A stretch of 64,000 bases of DNA from DASQFI01 sp963780895 (GTDB taxonomy: Bacteria; Acidobacteriota; Vicinamibacteria; Vicinamibacterales; SCN-69-37), in NCBI GenBank assembly GCA_963780895.1, contig CAWAEG010000003.1, positions 248,001 to 312,000 on the forward strand, given 5' to 3'. The position numbers and the translations under genes are program-made. The notes beneath the pieces were generated by a model. That model did no database searches and was not told the origin of the DNA. It saw only the letters and a list, made by a program, of their open reading frames with translations. How positions within the stretch are numbered: the stretch's first letter is position 1; each line of letters begins with the position of its first letter. Positions 33,710-43,044 of this stretch are shown piece after piece.

Positions 33710-35344
33710 TCAGATTTTCTGGACGACCGGGGGCGTGTGGATCGGCGGCAGGGCGGAGGTGCGGAGGGTGGACGTCGGCGGCAGGTGTCGCTCCCACCAG
33801 GCGGCGGCGTCCTCGGCTGTCCAGGGCGGCAGCGCGCAGGCCGCCAGCAGATCGGCCACCTCTCGTGCCGTCGCCGGCCGTTCGGCGGGGCTCTTGGCGA
33901 GACATCGCAGCACGACCTGTTCCAGATCCGGAGCGATCGGCACCTCCGTCCGGCTGGACGGCGGATCCGGCGTCTCCTGCACCTGCTTCAGCGCCATGCT
34001 CATCGGGTTCTCGTCGGGGAACACCACGGTCCCGGTCAGCAGAAAGTATGCGACGCAACCGAGCGCGTAGATGTCGGCGCGCGGATCCACGTCCGGGCGT
34101 CCCAACGCGATCTCGGGCGCCATGTAGGCGGGCGTTCCGGCCGCGATGCCTTCCAGCGTGAGCTGCGTCGCGTCGACGGGTCCCACGAACTTCGCCAGAC
34201 CGAAGTCGAGCACTTTGACGAAGTCGTAGCGGAGCGCGAGTTTGCACGCCATGATGTTCGACGGCTTGAGGTCCCGGTGCACCAATCCCTGCTGATGCGC
34301 CTCCTCCAGCGACTCGCACGCCTGCCGCAACACGAAGACGACGCGCGATCCCGGCACGGGTCCGAAATGCGTCACGAGGTCCTGGAGGCTGACGCCGTCG
34401 AGCAGCTCCATGACGTAATACCAGCGACCGTCGCGCGATGTCCCGAAGTCGTAGAGATACACCGTGTGCGGCGACTGCAGGCCGGCGATGGCTTCCGCTT
34501 CGCGCCGGAACCGGCGGAGTGAGACATCCGCCTGCCGCGCCGTCGGTCCCGCCAGCGCCTCGGCCTTGATCAGCTTGATGGCGGCCGCGCGCGCGAGCAT
34601 CCGGTGCGACGCCCGCCAGACCTCGCCCATGCCGCCTGTCCCGATCGGCGCGACGAGCCGGTAGCTCCCGAGCTCGATCGCCGATTGCGCGGCGAGCGTC
34701 GTGCCGTAGATCCGCCGGCCGATGAGATACGCGAGGACGGCGAGAAGATAGTTGATGGCCGGCCACGCGGCCAGCGTGCCCCACGGCGGCAGCGTGAAGC
34801 CGAAGCGCTGGTAGTTGATCGCGTACGCGATGGGCCACATCGTCGCCGCGGCGAGCGCGGTCACGAGCGTCCAGATCGGCCGGTTGGGAATGATCACGCC
34901 GACCGCGACGATCCAGGGGCCGAGCGACGAGAGCCCCAGGACCGGCTGGTCGGGGTCCATCGGATAGGACGTCTCGACCATCGCGATCGAAAACGCCACC
35001 ACGATCTCGAAGATCATGCCGATGCCGAGCAGCGTGGACGCCGTGACGAGCTTGTTGCGCTCGAGCACGAACATGGCGACGCCCATGAGCACCGCTGCGA
35101 GCGAGAGGAGCCGGTTCACCGGGTCCTGGAGAACAGGCGCGAGCTTCGGCTGGGCGATCTGCTGAAACGTCTCGACGAGCACGATCAGCACGGCGATGAA
35201 CACCGAGAGCCAGGCGAGCCGCCTGGCCGCGTCGCCGAGCAGGCCGGCCGGCAGCCGGAAGACGCCGGTCAGGGTCGGACCGGATTCGGTCCCGGGGAGC
35301 GCCGCGAGCCGGGTGCTGACGTCAGGGCTGGCGATGGGCGTCAT
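33710..35344 (-). CDS. Membrane Ser/Thr protein kinase with N-terminal multi-pass domain (paralogue A)
   Basis: A 544-residue protein. Six or so transmembrane helices come first (about residues 43-235), then the kinase domain (about 255-505): Gly-loop 'GTGGMGEVW', Lys in 'AAIKLI', 'HRDLKPSN', 'DFGLAKF', 'APE' within 'YMAPEIALG'. A conserved C-terminal tail 'PPWTAEDAAAWWERHLPPTSTLR' (in part) recurs in the paralogue at 36901-38509 (PPWTxEDAAxWWERxLP). Membrane domain before the kinase is the reverse of the common PknB layout, and there is no extracytoplasmic sensor domain, so the helices themselves may sense lipids, a membrane partner or a small molecule. It begins 5 bases after the Ppx/GppA stop and ends 12 bases before the HEAT-tailed carrier start. 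Confidence 0.92.
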   Translation of the reverse strand: MTPIASPDVSTRLAALPGTESGPTLTGVFRLPAGLLGDAARRLAWLSVFIAVLIVLVETFQQIAQPKLAPVLQDPVNRLLSLAAVLMGVAMFVLERNKLVTASTLLGIGMIFEIVVAFSIAMVETSYPMDPDQPVLGLSSLGPWIVAVGVIIPNRPIWTLVTALAAATMWPIAYAINYQRFGFTLPPWGTLAAWPAINYLLAVLAYLIGRRIYGTTLAAQSAIELGSYRLVAPIGTGGMGEVWRASHRMLARAAAIKLIKAEALAGPTARQADVSLRRFRREAEAIAGLQSPHTVYLYDFGTSRDGRWYYVMELLDGVSLQDLVTHFGPVPGSRVVFVLRQACESLEEAHQQGLVHRDLKPSNIMACKLALRYDFVKVLDFGLAKFVGPVDATQLTLEGIAAGTPAYMAPEIALGRPDVDPRADIYALGCVAYFLLTGTVVFPDENPMSMALKQVQETPDPPSSRTEVPIAPDLEQVVLRCLAKSPAERPATAREVADLLAACALPPWTAEDAAAWWERHLPPTSTLRTSALPPIHTPPVVQKI

Positions 35345-35349
35345 CGGCT

Positions 35350-36876
35350 TCAGAGGCGTGCCGTGCCTCCGGGTCTCACCAGCAGCGGTCTGCCAAACGC
35401 GCGCTCGAATCTTCGCCTGAGGTCGTTCGCCCCCCAGGCGCGCAGCAGAGGCACGGAGACCCGGACGTCCCGTCCAACGCGGCACGAGATCGCGATCCGG
35501 CGGCCGCGCGGGCACCGGCGTTCGATCTCGTCGGCCAGCGCGAGGATGATCGCGCCGCGATCGAGCGGCTCGCGATCGGCTTCGTCCACCAGCGGATTCA
35601 TGGCGCGTGGATCGGCATGCCGATCGCCTGCGCCGCGGACCAGCGCCGACACGAAGGCGAGCTCCTCGTGCGTGAACCCGTTGAGCTCGGTCGCGAGCAG
35701 GATGTCGGCGACGTGCTGGTGGCGCTCGAAGAAGTCGAGGCTGCGGCCGAGGTCCAGCAGCCGGGCTCCGTGATCGAGCGCTTCGACGACCGACGGGCTG
35801 GCGCGCGGATCGATCGCGCGCACGAGTACGCCGGCCAGGGCGCGGCGGCGTCTGGCGGCTTCCGCGTTCCAGCCGTCGAAGCGCGAGACGAGCGAGGCGA
35901 GCGAGGCCTCCTTGACGGCGGCGGGCGACGTCACGCGCATCTTCAGCAGGTCGAGCGCGATGCCCTCGCGAACGCCCTGCCCGGAGACCAGAATCTCGCG
36001 CGCGCGGACGAACTCCATGAGCGTCTCGATCGCGATCGCCCCGCCGAGAATCGAGTCGGCGCGATCCGCGCTCAAGCCCGAGATGTCGTCCCGGTTCTTC
36101 TGACGTGTCGTCGACAACTCCCCGACGACGTCGTGGAGGCGATCGAGCGTGAGGACGTAGCCGTGCACACGCGTAATCGGATACCGGTGGGCGTTGCGAT
36201 CGACCTTGGCGAGATTCCGCAGCGTGCCGCCGGTGCCCACGAGGTACTCGCGACGGCGGAGCCGGGCGACGTGCGCGCGCTTGAGGTGCTTCCACACGTG
36301 GTCGCGCAAGCGCCGGACTTCGCGAGGGCGCGGCGGATCCGATTCGAGGAACGCCTCGCTCAGCCGCAGCGCGCCGAGCGGCAGGCTCGCGGCTTTGCCC
36401 AGCCGCCGATCGCGGAAATGGGAGATCTGCATGCTGCCGCCGCCCAGGTCGAACAGCAGGCCGCTCGCGACCGGCAGGCCGCGCACCGCGCCGGCGAACC
36501 CCAGCCGCGCCTCCGCGTTCCCGTCGATGATGTTCACGCGAATGCCGATCTCGCGCCGGATTCGTTCCATGAACGCGCGGCCGTTGCGGGCGTCGCGGAT
36601 GGCGGCGGTCGCGACGGCGACGATCTGTTTCGCACCGGCGCCGGATGCAATGGCGTGGAAGTCGCGCACCGCGTCGAGCGTCCGTGACATCGACTCCGGG
36701 CTCAGCCGCCGGCGCTCGTCCACGTCGTGGACGAGCCTGAGCGCCGCGCGCGATCCCGTCAGCAATCGCAGGTGGCCCGCGCCGTCGAGCTCGAGGACGA
36801 CGACACGGCCGGAGTTGGAGCCGATGTCGATGACCGCCACGGGACATGGACGGCTGGGCGGGCGGCCTGAGGGCAT
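35350..36876 (-). CDS. Ppx/GppA-family phosphatase
   Basis: A 508-residue protein of the exopolyphosphatase / guanosine pentaphosphate phosphohydrolase family. It has the actin-fold phosphate-binding motifs 'VIDIGSNSGRVVV' (about 15-27), 'LLFDLGGGSMQI' (about 140-151) and 'VGTGGTLRNLA', plus the family's 'VSGQGVREGI'. The C-terminal 180 residues are helical and contain an HD-like segment, as in longer Ppx proteins. It hydrolyses polyphosphate or pppGpp; which one cannot be told from sequence. First gene of the run with the membrane kinase and the HEAT-tailed carrier. The start lies only 24 bases from the start of the divergent paralogous kinase. Confidence 0.92.
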   Translation of the reverse strand: MPSGRPPSRPCPVAVIDIGSNSGRVVVLELDGAGHLRLLTGSRAALRLVHDVDERRRLSPESMSRTLDAVRDFHAIASGAGAKQIVAVATAAIRDARNGRAFMERIRREIGIRVNIIDGNAEARLGFAGAVRGLPVASGLLFDLGGGSMQISHFRDRRLGKAASLPLGALRLSEAFLESDPPRPREVRRLRDHVWKHLKRAHVARLRRREYLVGTGGTLRNLAKVDRNAHRYPITRVHGYVLTLDRLHDVVGELSTTRQKNRDDISGLSADRADSILGGAIAIETLMEFVRAREILVSGQGVREGIALDLLKMRVTSPAAVKEASLASLVSRFDGWNAEAARRRRALAGVLVRAIDPRASPSVVEALDHGARLLDLGRSLDFFERHQHVADILLATELNGFTHEELAFVSALVRGAGDRHADPRAMNPLVDEADREPLDRGAIILALADEIERRCPRGRRIAISCRVGRDVRVSVPLLRAWGANDLRRRFERAFGRPLLVRPGGTARL

Positions 36877-36900
36877 GGACGCGCCACTATACTAACGGGA

Positions 36901-38509
36901 ATGGACAAGCCGGAGCCGTTCAGCGGGACACGCATCCCGCCGGACGAGGCGACCCGCCTGCACCACGCACCGGCGAGAGTCGAGCGGAAGCCGCCTCCGC
37001 CCTTCTCGCGACTCTTCCTGCCGATCGCGGCGCTCGTTCTGGTCGTCATCGCGTTCCAGCAGATCGCGCAGCCGGATCTCGGCCGGGTGTACGCCGATCC
37101 GGTCATCCGGCTCGTCACGCTCGCCGTCGCGCTGGCGACCGCCGGACTCGTCGCGGCGTTCCGGTACGAGCTGGTTCTGCCCTCCACGCTGGCCATGCTC
37201 GGCCTGGCGTTCGAGGTGCTCGTCGCGTTCGCGATCGCGCTCGTCGAGACGTCGGTGCCGCTCGCGGCCGATCGCCCCGTGCTCGGCATCTCGGCGGTCG
37301 GGCCTTGGATCCTCTTCGTCGGCTTGATGATGCCCGAACGGCCGCGATGGACGCTCATCGCGGGCGTCGTGGCGGCGACGATGTGGCCGCTGGCGTACGC
37401 GATCAACGCGGCTCGACTGGGATTCGTGCCGCCCCACTGGACGCGGCTCATTGTCTGGCCCGGCATCAACTATGCGATGGCGATCCTCGCCTGGCTCATC
37501 GGACAGCGCCTGTTCGGCCCGCCGCACGAGACCGCCGAGGCGGCCGACGAGATGGGCAAATACCGACTGCTCGCGCCCATCGGCGCGGGCGGGATGGGCG
37601 AGGTGTGGAAAGCCAGCCACGAAATGCTGGCGCGTCAGGCCGCGATCAAGCTCGTGCGGCCGCTGACGAAGAGCCACGACGTCACGCCAGATGGATCTCT
37701 GGGTGAAGCGCTTCCGCCGCGAAGCCAATGTCATCGCCGGCCTGCAGTCTCCGCACACGATCTATCTCTACGACTTCGGCGTCTCCCGCGACGGGCAGTT
37801 CTACTACGTGATGGAGCTGCTGGACGGGATCAGCCTGCAGACGCTGATCGCGACGTTCGGCCCGCAGCCGGCGTCGCGCGTGCGGGCGATCCTGCGGCAG
37901 ATCTGCGCGTCGCTCGAAGAGGCGCACCAGCAGAGCCTGGTCCACCGCGATCTGAAGCCGTCGAACGTGATGCTGTGCAAGCTCGCGCTCCAGCACGACT
38001 TCGTCAAAGTGCTGGACTTCGGCCTGGCGAAGTGCGCCGCGTGCGAAGACGCCACCCAGCTCACGATGGAGGGCGTCACCGCGGGCACGCCCGGCTACAT
38101 CGCGCCCGAGGTGGCGCTCGGCGAACCCATGGTCGACGGACGGGCCGACCTGTATGCGCTCGGCTGCGTCGCCTATTACCTGCTCACGGGCACGCTCGTC
38201 TTTTCCGATTCCAACCCGATGACGGTCGCGCTCAAACACGTTCAGGCGATGCCGGAGCCGCCGTCCACCCGAACGGAGCTGCCGATCCCGCACGAGCTCG
38301 AACAGATCGTGATGAAGTGCCTCGAAAAGAAGCCCTCCGATCGGCCCTCGAGCGCCCGCGAAATTGCGGCGATGCTCGACGCCCTCGACCTGCCGCCGTG
38401 GACCGAGGAGGACGCCGCGCTGTGGTGGGAGCGGAATCTGCCGGCCACGTCCACACTCCGGATGTTACCCGCCACGATCACCGACCCGCGGACCTTGGAG
38501 AGGGTGTAG
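36901..38509 (+). CDS. Membrane Ser/Thr protein kinase (paralogue B, frame break)
   Basis: Residues from 36901 to about 37680 give an N-terminal domain with six or so helices and the kinase start ('GAGGMGEVWKASHEML', 'AAIKLVRP'). The frame then changes by +1 and the rest of the kinase runs from about 37680 to 38509 ('VKRFRREANVIAGLQSPHT', 'HRDLKPSN', 'DFGLAKC', 'YIAPEVALG', and the tail PPWTEEDAALWWERNLP). The two parts together align end to end with paralogue A (535 residues against 544). The break, somewhere in 37660-37690, is likely one extra base and could be a sequence error. The reading frame has its own ATG 24 bases from the divergent Ppx/GppA start, leaving almost no room for two promoters. 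Confidence 0.85.
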
Positions 38510-38546
38510 GCGAAGTGCGGTTGCTGAACTAGACGTGATCGGCCGC

Positions 38547-39769
38547 ATGAACGCTGTAGCCGTTCTGACATTTGGGGTTCTTCTCGCGTCTGGGTTTGAC
38601 TTGGATGCCGGAAGGCCGATCACCGATATTACCGATATTCTTGACGGTTACGACCGCGGTGGATACGACGCCGCCATTCAGTCTGCCGTTGGTTTGGGCG
38701 CTGTGGACACCGTTCGCCAGGCAATCGAGCGCTTGGCCGGGGGCTGGATTGAAAAGGAAGGTCCGGTGAGTGCGCCGCTGCGGCGCATCGTCGTCGCCTC
38801 CTTCGTCATCGATTTCGCGCGTGCGAGATACTCGGCAATTCAACTGAAAGCGGGCATCGGGCTGTTTCAGAACCCGAGGAGCCACGGGCACGAGGGCACG
38901 GTCGAGCGCGAATGGCGCGAGCTTCGCCCTCTCGTCGAGTGGACGTGCGACCTGTTAAGGCGGCAGCCCGCCGCGGTTCCGCTCGAGCGGGTATGGTTTG
39001 CGGCATCCCTGCAGTTGCTGCGGGACTTTGGCGACGCCGATGTCCGGCCGGTTCCCGGAAGCGGGTTGCCGAATGAATATGGACAGGCCCCAGGACATCT
39101 GGGTCACGCGCTCGGGCGCTTTTCGAATGAACCCTGGATTCGTATCGTGGTCGCGGAGCGCCAGACGAACCAGTTGGCTGCCAGTATCCGGGTGCGCAGA
39201 GAGCTCGCCGAGCGTGACTACGCCAAGATCGAAGGGCTTCGATTGATCCAGGACGCACCGCGCTCAGCAGCCAGAGATGCGAGCGTGCGGTACGCGTATC
39301 TGGCTGATCTGCGTCGCGCCCGTCAGGACATTCTGCTCCTGGCTGCTGACCCGTCCGTTCGCGCGAGGGCGCACTTGAACCTGGGAGGCATCGCGCTTGC
39401 CTTCGCCGAACGAGATAAGGCCCGACGATATTTCGATGACATCGCCCCTTGGACGTCGAATCCCTGCCTACTCTATCTCGGCTGCCTTCCTTCGTGGACG
39501 CGTGGATGACTTGGAGAACCGTTCCGTCGACGCAGAGCGTGCTTACCGCGCCGCTCTGACGACGGTGCCACGAGCGCAATCCGGCGCAATTGCTCTAGCC
39601 GAGTTTTTGTGGCGCCAGAATCGTCCGGGAGAGGCCTCGGTAGCTTGCGGAGGGCGCGTTCGCTGGACCGCAGCTAGCAGACGATCCCTGGACAGCCTGG
39701 CAGAATGGCGGCCACTGCACCGAGTGGCATCGGTTCATCAATGGTCTCCGCCAGGATTTACGACGATGA
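38547..39769 (+). CDS. Exported TPR-like protein coupled to VWFA gene (two frame breaks)
   Basis: About 406 residues if repaired. It opens with a signal-like segment 'MNAVAVLTFGVLLASGFDL'. The middle is helical ('RRELAERDYAKIEGLRLI'), and the C-terminal half has tetratricopeptide-like helices ('RARAHLNLGGIALAFAERDKA', in part, and 'DAERAYRAALTTVPRAQSG'). The reading frame is broken twice, both +1: near 39485 (LYLGC | FLRGRVDDLE) and near 39641 (GEAS | LAEGAFAGP). The third frame ends 'HRFINGLRQDLRR' at the TGA 39767-39769, overlapping the ATG of the VWFA gene by 4 bases. The clean overlap supports the repaired model. Function: a TPR partner of the VWFA protein is plausible. Confidence 0.65.
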
Positions 39770-40624
39770 TCGGGCGCCCAGCGATCTCACTTTTCGCGGT
39801 CAGGCCAGGCCATGACGATGCGATGCAGTCGCAGGACGCTCCGCAAGTCCCGACGTTCCGCACGCAGGCCAATCTCGTCGTGGTCGACGTGACCGTGCTG
39901 ACTTCCGGCAAGCCGGTCACCGGACTCCAGCCCCAGGATTTTCAGGTCTTGGACGATGGCGTTCCTCAGCGCGTGGAGTTCATTGCGCCCACTGCGGTCC
40001 CGTTGGACGTCTCCCTTCTGGTCGAAACAAACCTATGGCCTGCCGTCGAGTCCCTTCGGTTCTGGGACGATGTGGAAGCGGTAGGAAAGCGCCTTCGGCC
40101 GGGCGACGGGCTAGGCCTGACCACGTTCGCGACAATGGTTTACGAGGAGTTTCCGTTGCAAACGGTTCCAGTGACGATTCCTGCGCGGCCCGAGCAAAGT
40201 CGCAGGTTCGTCGAGACTCTATGACGCTCTCGTCCAGGTAATGGTCCGACCGACAGCGATCGGACGGCGCCACCTCATCATGGGCTTGACGAGAGGTGTA
40301 GACATCATGAGCGTAACCAGTCCGGCGCAGGCAATCGGGATCGCAAAGCGCTGCGACGCTGTCGTTTACCTTGTCCTGCAGGGTTCCAGGATCGGTGTTA
40401 GTCCACTGCTTGATGAAGTGGCGTATGCCACCGGCGGCGACGTGGTGAACGAGAGCGGCATCGCGCGCGCCTTCGACAAGGTGCTGGCATCGCTCAACGC
40501 CGGTTATCTTCTCAGCTATGTCCCTGCGGGTGTCGCCCGCGATGGCTGGCACGACATCACCGTCACGGTAACCAAGCCGGGGAACCTTACGGTCCGGGCC
40601 CGGCGGGGCTACTTCGCGGGCTAA
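39766..40624 (+). CDS. Acidobacterial VWFA-related domain protein (frame break; MIDAS motif lost)
   Basis: About 285 residues if repaired. The N-terminal block 'FRTQANLVVVDVTVL' with 'GLQPQDFQVLDDGVPQRVEF' and the C-terminal 'RDGWHDITVTVTKPGNLTVRARRGYF' are diagnostic of the VWFA-related acidobacterial family. The frame changes by +1 near 40219 (RRFVET | YDALVQVMVRP). In this family the metal-ion site DxSxS follows 'VPLDVSLL'; here it reads 'VETNLWP', so the Asp and both Ser are absent and divalent-metal ligand binding should be lost or altered. It overlaps the TPR-like gene by 4 bases (ATGA). Confidence 0.78.
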
Positions 40625-40739
40625 CGTCAATGACGCTACCTGCGCGATCCAGTTGGAGCGAGCCATCACGCGAGAAGGGAGCGACGTTCGCGCTCTCTCT
40701 AGACGCCCTGTACGAAACCGTGGGTCGCGTCTGCGTCTT

Positions 40740-40811
40740 TCAGCTCTTGCCGAGCGCGGCAAGCATGTCGTTGATGTCGGCCCGGTCGTAGACGGTCCGG
40801 TACGGATTCAT
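40740..40811 (-). pseudogene. 23-codon remnant of a thioredoxin-fold peroxiredoxin-like gene
   Basis: A short frame encoding 'MNPYRTVYDRADINDMLAAL' plus GKS and a stop. It matches the extreme C-termini of the two peroxiredoxin-like genes at 46162 ('SVYDRADIDDMLAAV') and 46719. The rest of the gene is absent. Its ATG overlaps the stop of the upstream transporter gene (ATGA at 40808-40811). It is either a remnant of a third copy left when the transporter gene was placed here, or a fused tail. Confidence 0.6.
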
Positions 40812-42975
40812 CGGACGCCCCAGCCGAACACGTTGCGCACAACACTCCATCGCGGTACGCGGGGCGCGAGCGCCCGGCCGTTGACCCAGGTACTCATAGG
40901 CTTCGTCGAGCTCGCCGCTCGCGCGCCGCGTTTCGATCCACAGATCGACGAGATTTCTCAATTCCAACTCGCCCTCTGGCATGGCGTACACGGTGATGAC
41001 CGCGATGTTGAGATCGTCGGGCCGGCGGGCGGTGAATTCGGGGTGGACACGACTCCAATAGTGCGCCCGCTCGACGGGCATCAGGATGGCGTCAACGCTC
41101 TGGTCCCGAATCTGATCCTCAATCGCGTCGAAGTCCTTCGTCGTCGCGTCAGGCAGCAGCGTCGCCGTCAGATCGCGGGCCTCCTTCACACGCGGTATGT
41201 CCGATCACCAATCCCGCTCCCCCGGCCAACGTCTCGAGCGTGGCAAAGCGGTTGCGCCGATAGTCTCGCACCAGAAATCCCACGCGCTCCGTACTGTAGG
41301 GATGCGACAACTCCATGCGCTGAGCGCGAGAGACGGAGCCGATCAAGCCGGCCATCAGGATGTCGATCCGCCCCGACGACAGCTCGTCCGGCAGCGACGA
41401 CCTCGTCGCACGGACAAATTCCAGCGTGACGCCCAGCTGGGCTGCGAGCCGGTGTGCCGCCTCGACGTCGTACCCGACGAGCGTACCGGAAGCGTTCAGG
41501 AACGACCACGGCACGGAATCCGGAAAATACCCGACGCGGAGGACGCCGCGCGCCTGGAGGGTCTTCAGCCGTGCGCCCGGCTGCGAAGCCGTCGCGGCGA
41601 CGTCTGTGTTCACCTCAGTTGCCGCCACCAATGGCGGCCGGAGCTCAAAGGCCGAAAGCGTTTCCATCCCCGATGGCACCGGAGGGAGCAGCCATGTATA
41701 CAACGCCCGCGTCCCGCCGAGAAGAACAGCGACCAGAACCACACTCACGACGGCGAATCGCACCAGGCGATGCAGCGAGACCTGCAGCCGCCCGAGCATG
41801 GCCGCCGCCACCATGACCGAGAGCGCCGCGGTATGCATCGCGGCGGTCATGGCGCCTATGTGCCTGTTCACCACGCCGGAGACGGTAAAGAGCTCGAACA
41901 GGTCTGAAGGCAGTCGCAACAAATCCAAGAGGAACGGCACCGCGGCATTGATGCTGCCGAACACGCTGAGCAGGCCGGCAGACGCAAGCGCGAAGAGCTG
42001 CTGCAAACCGAGCGACCCGCCCGAGAACCAGGCCGCAAACGAAAGAAAGGCCAGGCTGAGCACTTTGCCGGCGTGCGGGAAGTTGTAGAGGAGCGGTACG
42101 GACACGCTCACGGCCCGGTCCGCTTCCGCCGGCGTGGTGTTCCCTTCGCTGAGCAGCTCCTTGCCTGCCTCGGTAATCAGCGGCAGCACCACCAGCGCGT
42201 CACCGGCGGCTGCGGCGGTAATCACCGCATTGCGGACCGACTGAAGGAATCGGCCGTACGGGACCGGCGTCAGCCGTGCGACGAGACCGGGCAGGAGCCA
42301 GAACGACAACAGCAGCGAGCCGCCGAGGTAGAAGTGCAGCCAGATCTGCAGCCGGAGCAGGTCCTGAACGTGCACCTGCCCTGCCGTCACGGCGGCGATG
42401 GCAAACAGGCCGATAGGAGTCAGGCGCAGGATCATGCGGCTCACCCGCGCCATCGCTTCGTTGAAGCCGCCGAGCGCATTCAGCAGAACCTGCTTGCGAT
42501 CGCTCGCCATCTGTCCGAGCGCAAGCCCCGCCAGGATCCCGAACAGCACGACGGAGGGAATGAGGTTGTTCGACAGCGCGTGAAAGAGGTTCGAGGGGAT
42601 GTAGAGGTCCAGCCAGTCGATCGTTTCGGGCACGTCGTTCTGACCGACGACGACGGCACCGCTGAAGCGTGGCCAGGCGAGCGGAGACAGCAGCACCAGC
42701 GACAGGGCAAGTGCCCAGACGAGGAGCAGCAGGCTGATGCCGTACCGGGCGATGACCTTCATTTCGGCCGGTCCGCGGCTGCCCAGACTCGCGACCAGCG
42801 AGCCCAACAGGTACGGGAGGACGTTCACCTGCAGCAGACGCACGAAACCGTTCGCGACGAACTCCAGAGGCCGGACCAGTTCGCCCAGGAAGATGCCGGC
42901 GACCGCGCCAAGCCCAAGGGCGATCAGGATGCGACCGAACAGTCGATCCCTGGGCGCACGGCCGGCGGCGGGCAT
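40808..42975 (-). CDS. DAACS-type symporter fused to a solute-binding domain (two frame breaks)
   Basis: About 721 residues if repaired. Residues about 10-430 form a dicarboxylate/amino acid:cation symporter (DAACS) with 8 helices and re-entrant loops: 'GDALVVLPLITEAGKEL' corresponds to the substrate-binding helix region and 'FGSINAAVPFLLDLL' to the second hairpin. From about 470 a family 3 solute-binding domain follows ('LQARGVLRVGYFPDSVPWSFLN', 'LVGYDVEAAHRLAAQLGV', 'ELSSGRIDILMAGL', all in part). Two +1 breaks occur, near 41190 (LVIGHT | VKEARDLTA) and near 40889 (EAYEY | WVNGRALAP); the repaired frame ends at TGA 40808. A membrane-tethered binding domain on a secondary carrier is an uncommon fusion and would raise local substrate concentration. 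The gene is divergent from the PAS kinase gene. Confidence 0.8.
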
Positions 42976-43044
42976 CGGTCAAGCATACGTCGCGCGTTGA
43001 CGCTCGACAGGACCCCGGATTAGGCTGACACCGGTCTCTCTGCG

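Noticed and set aside
35345..36847. Upstream in-frame extension of kinase A through the Ppx/GppA gene (1045 codons in total)
   Set aside because: The extension is Arg/Pro-rich shadow of ppx; the kinase has a good ATG at 35344.
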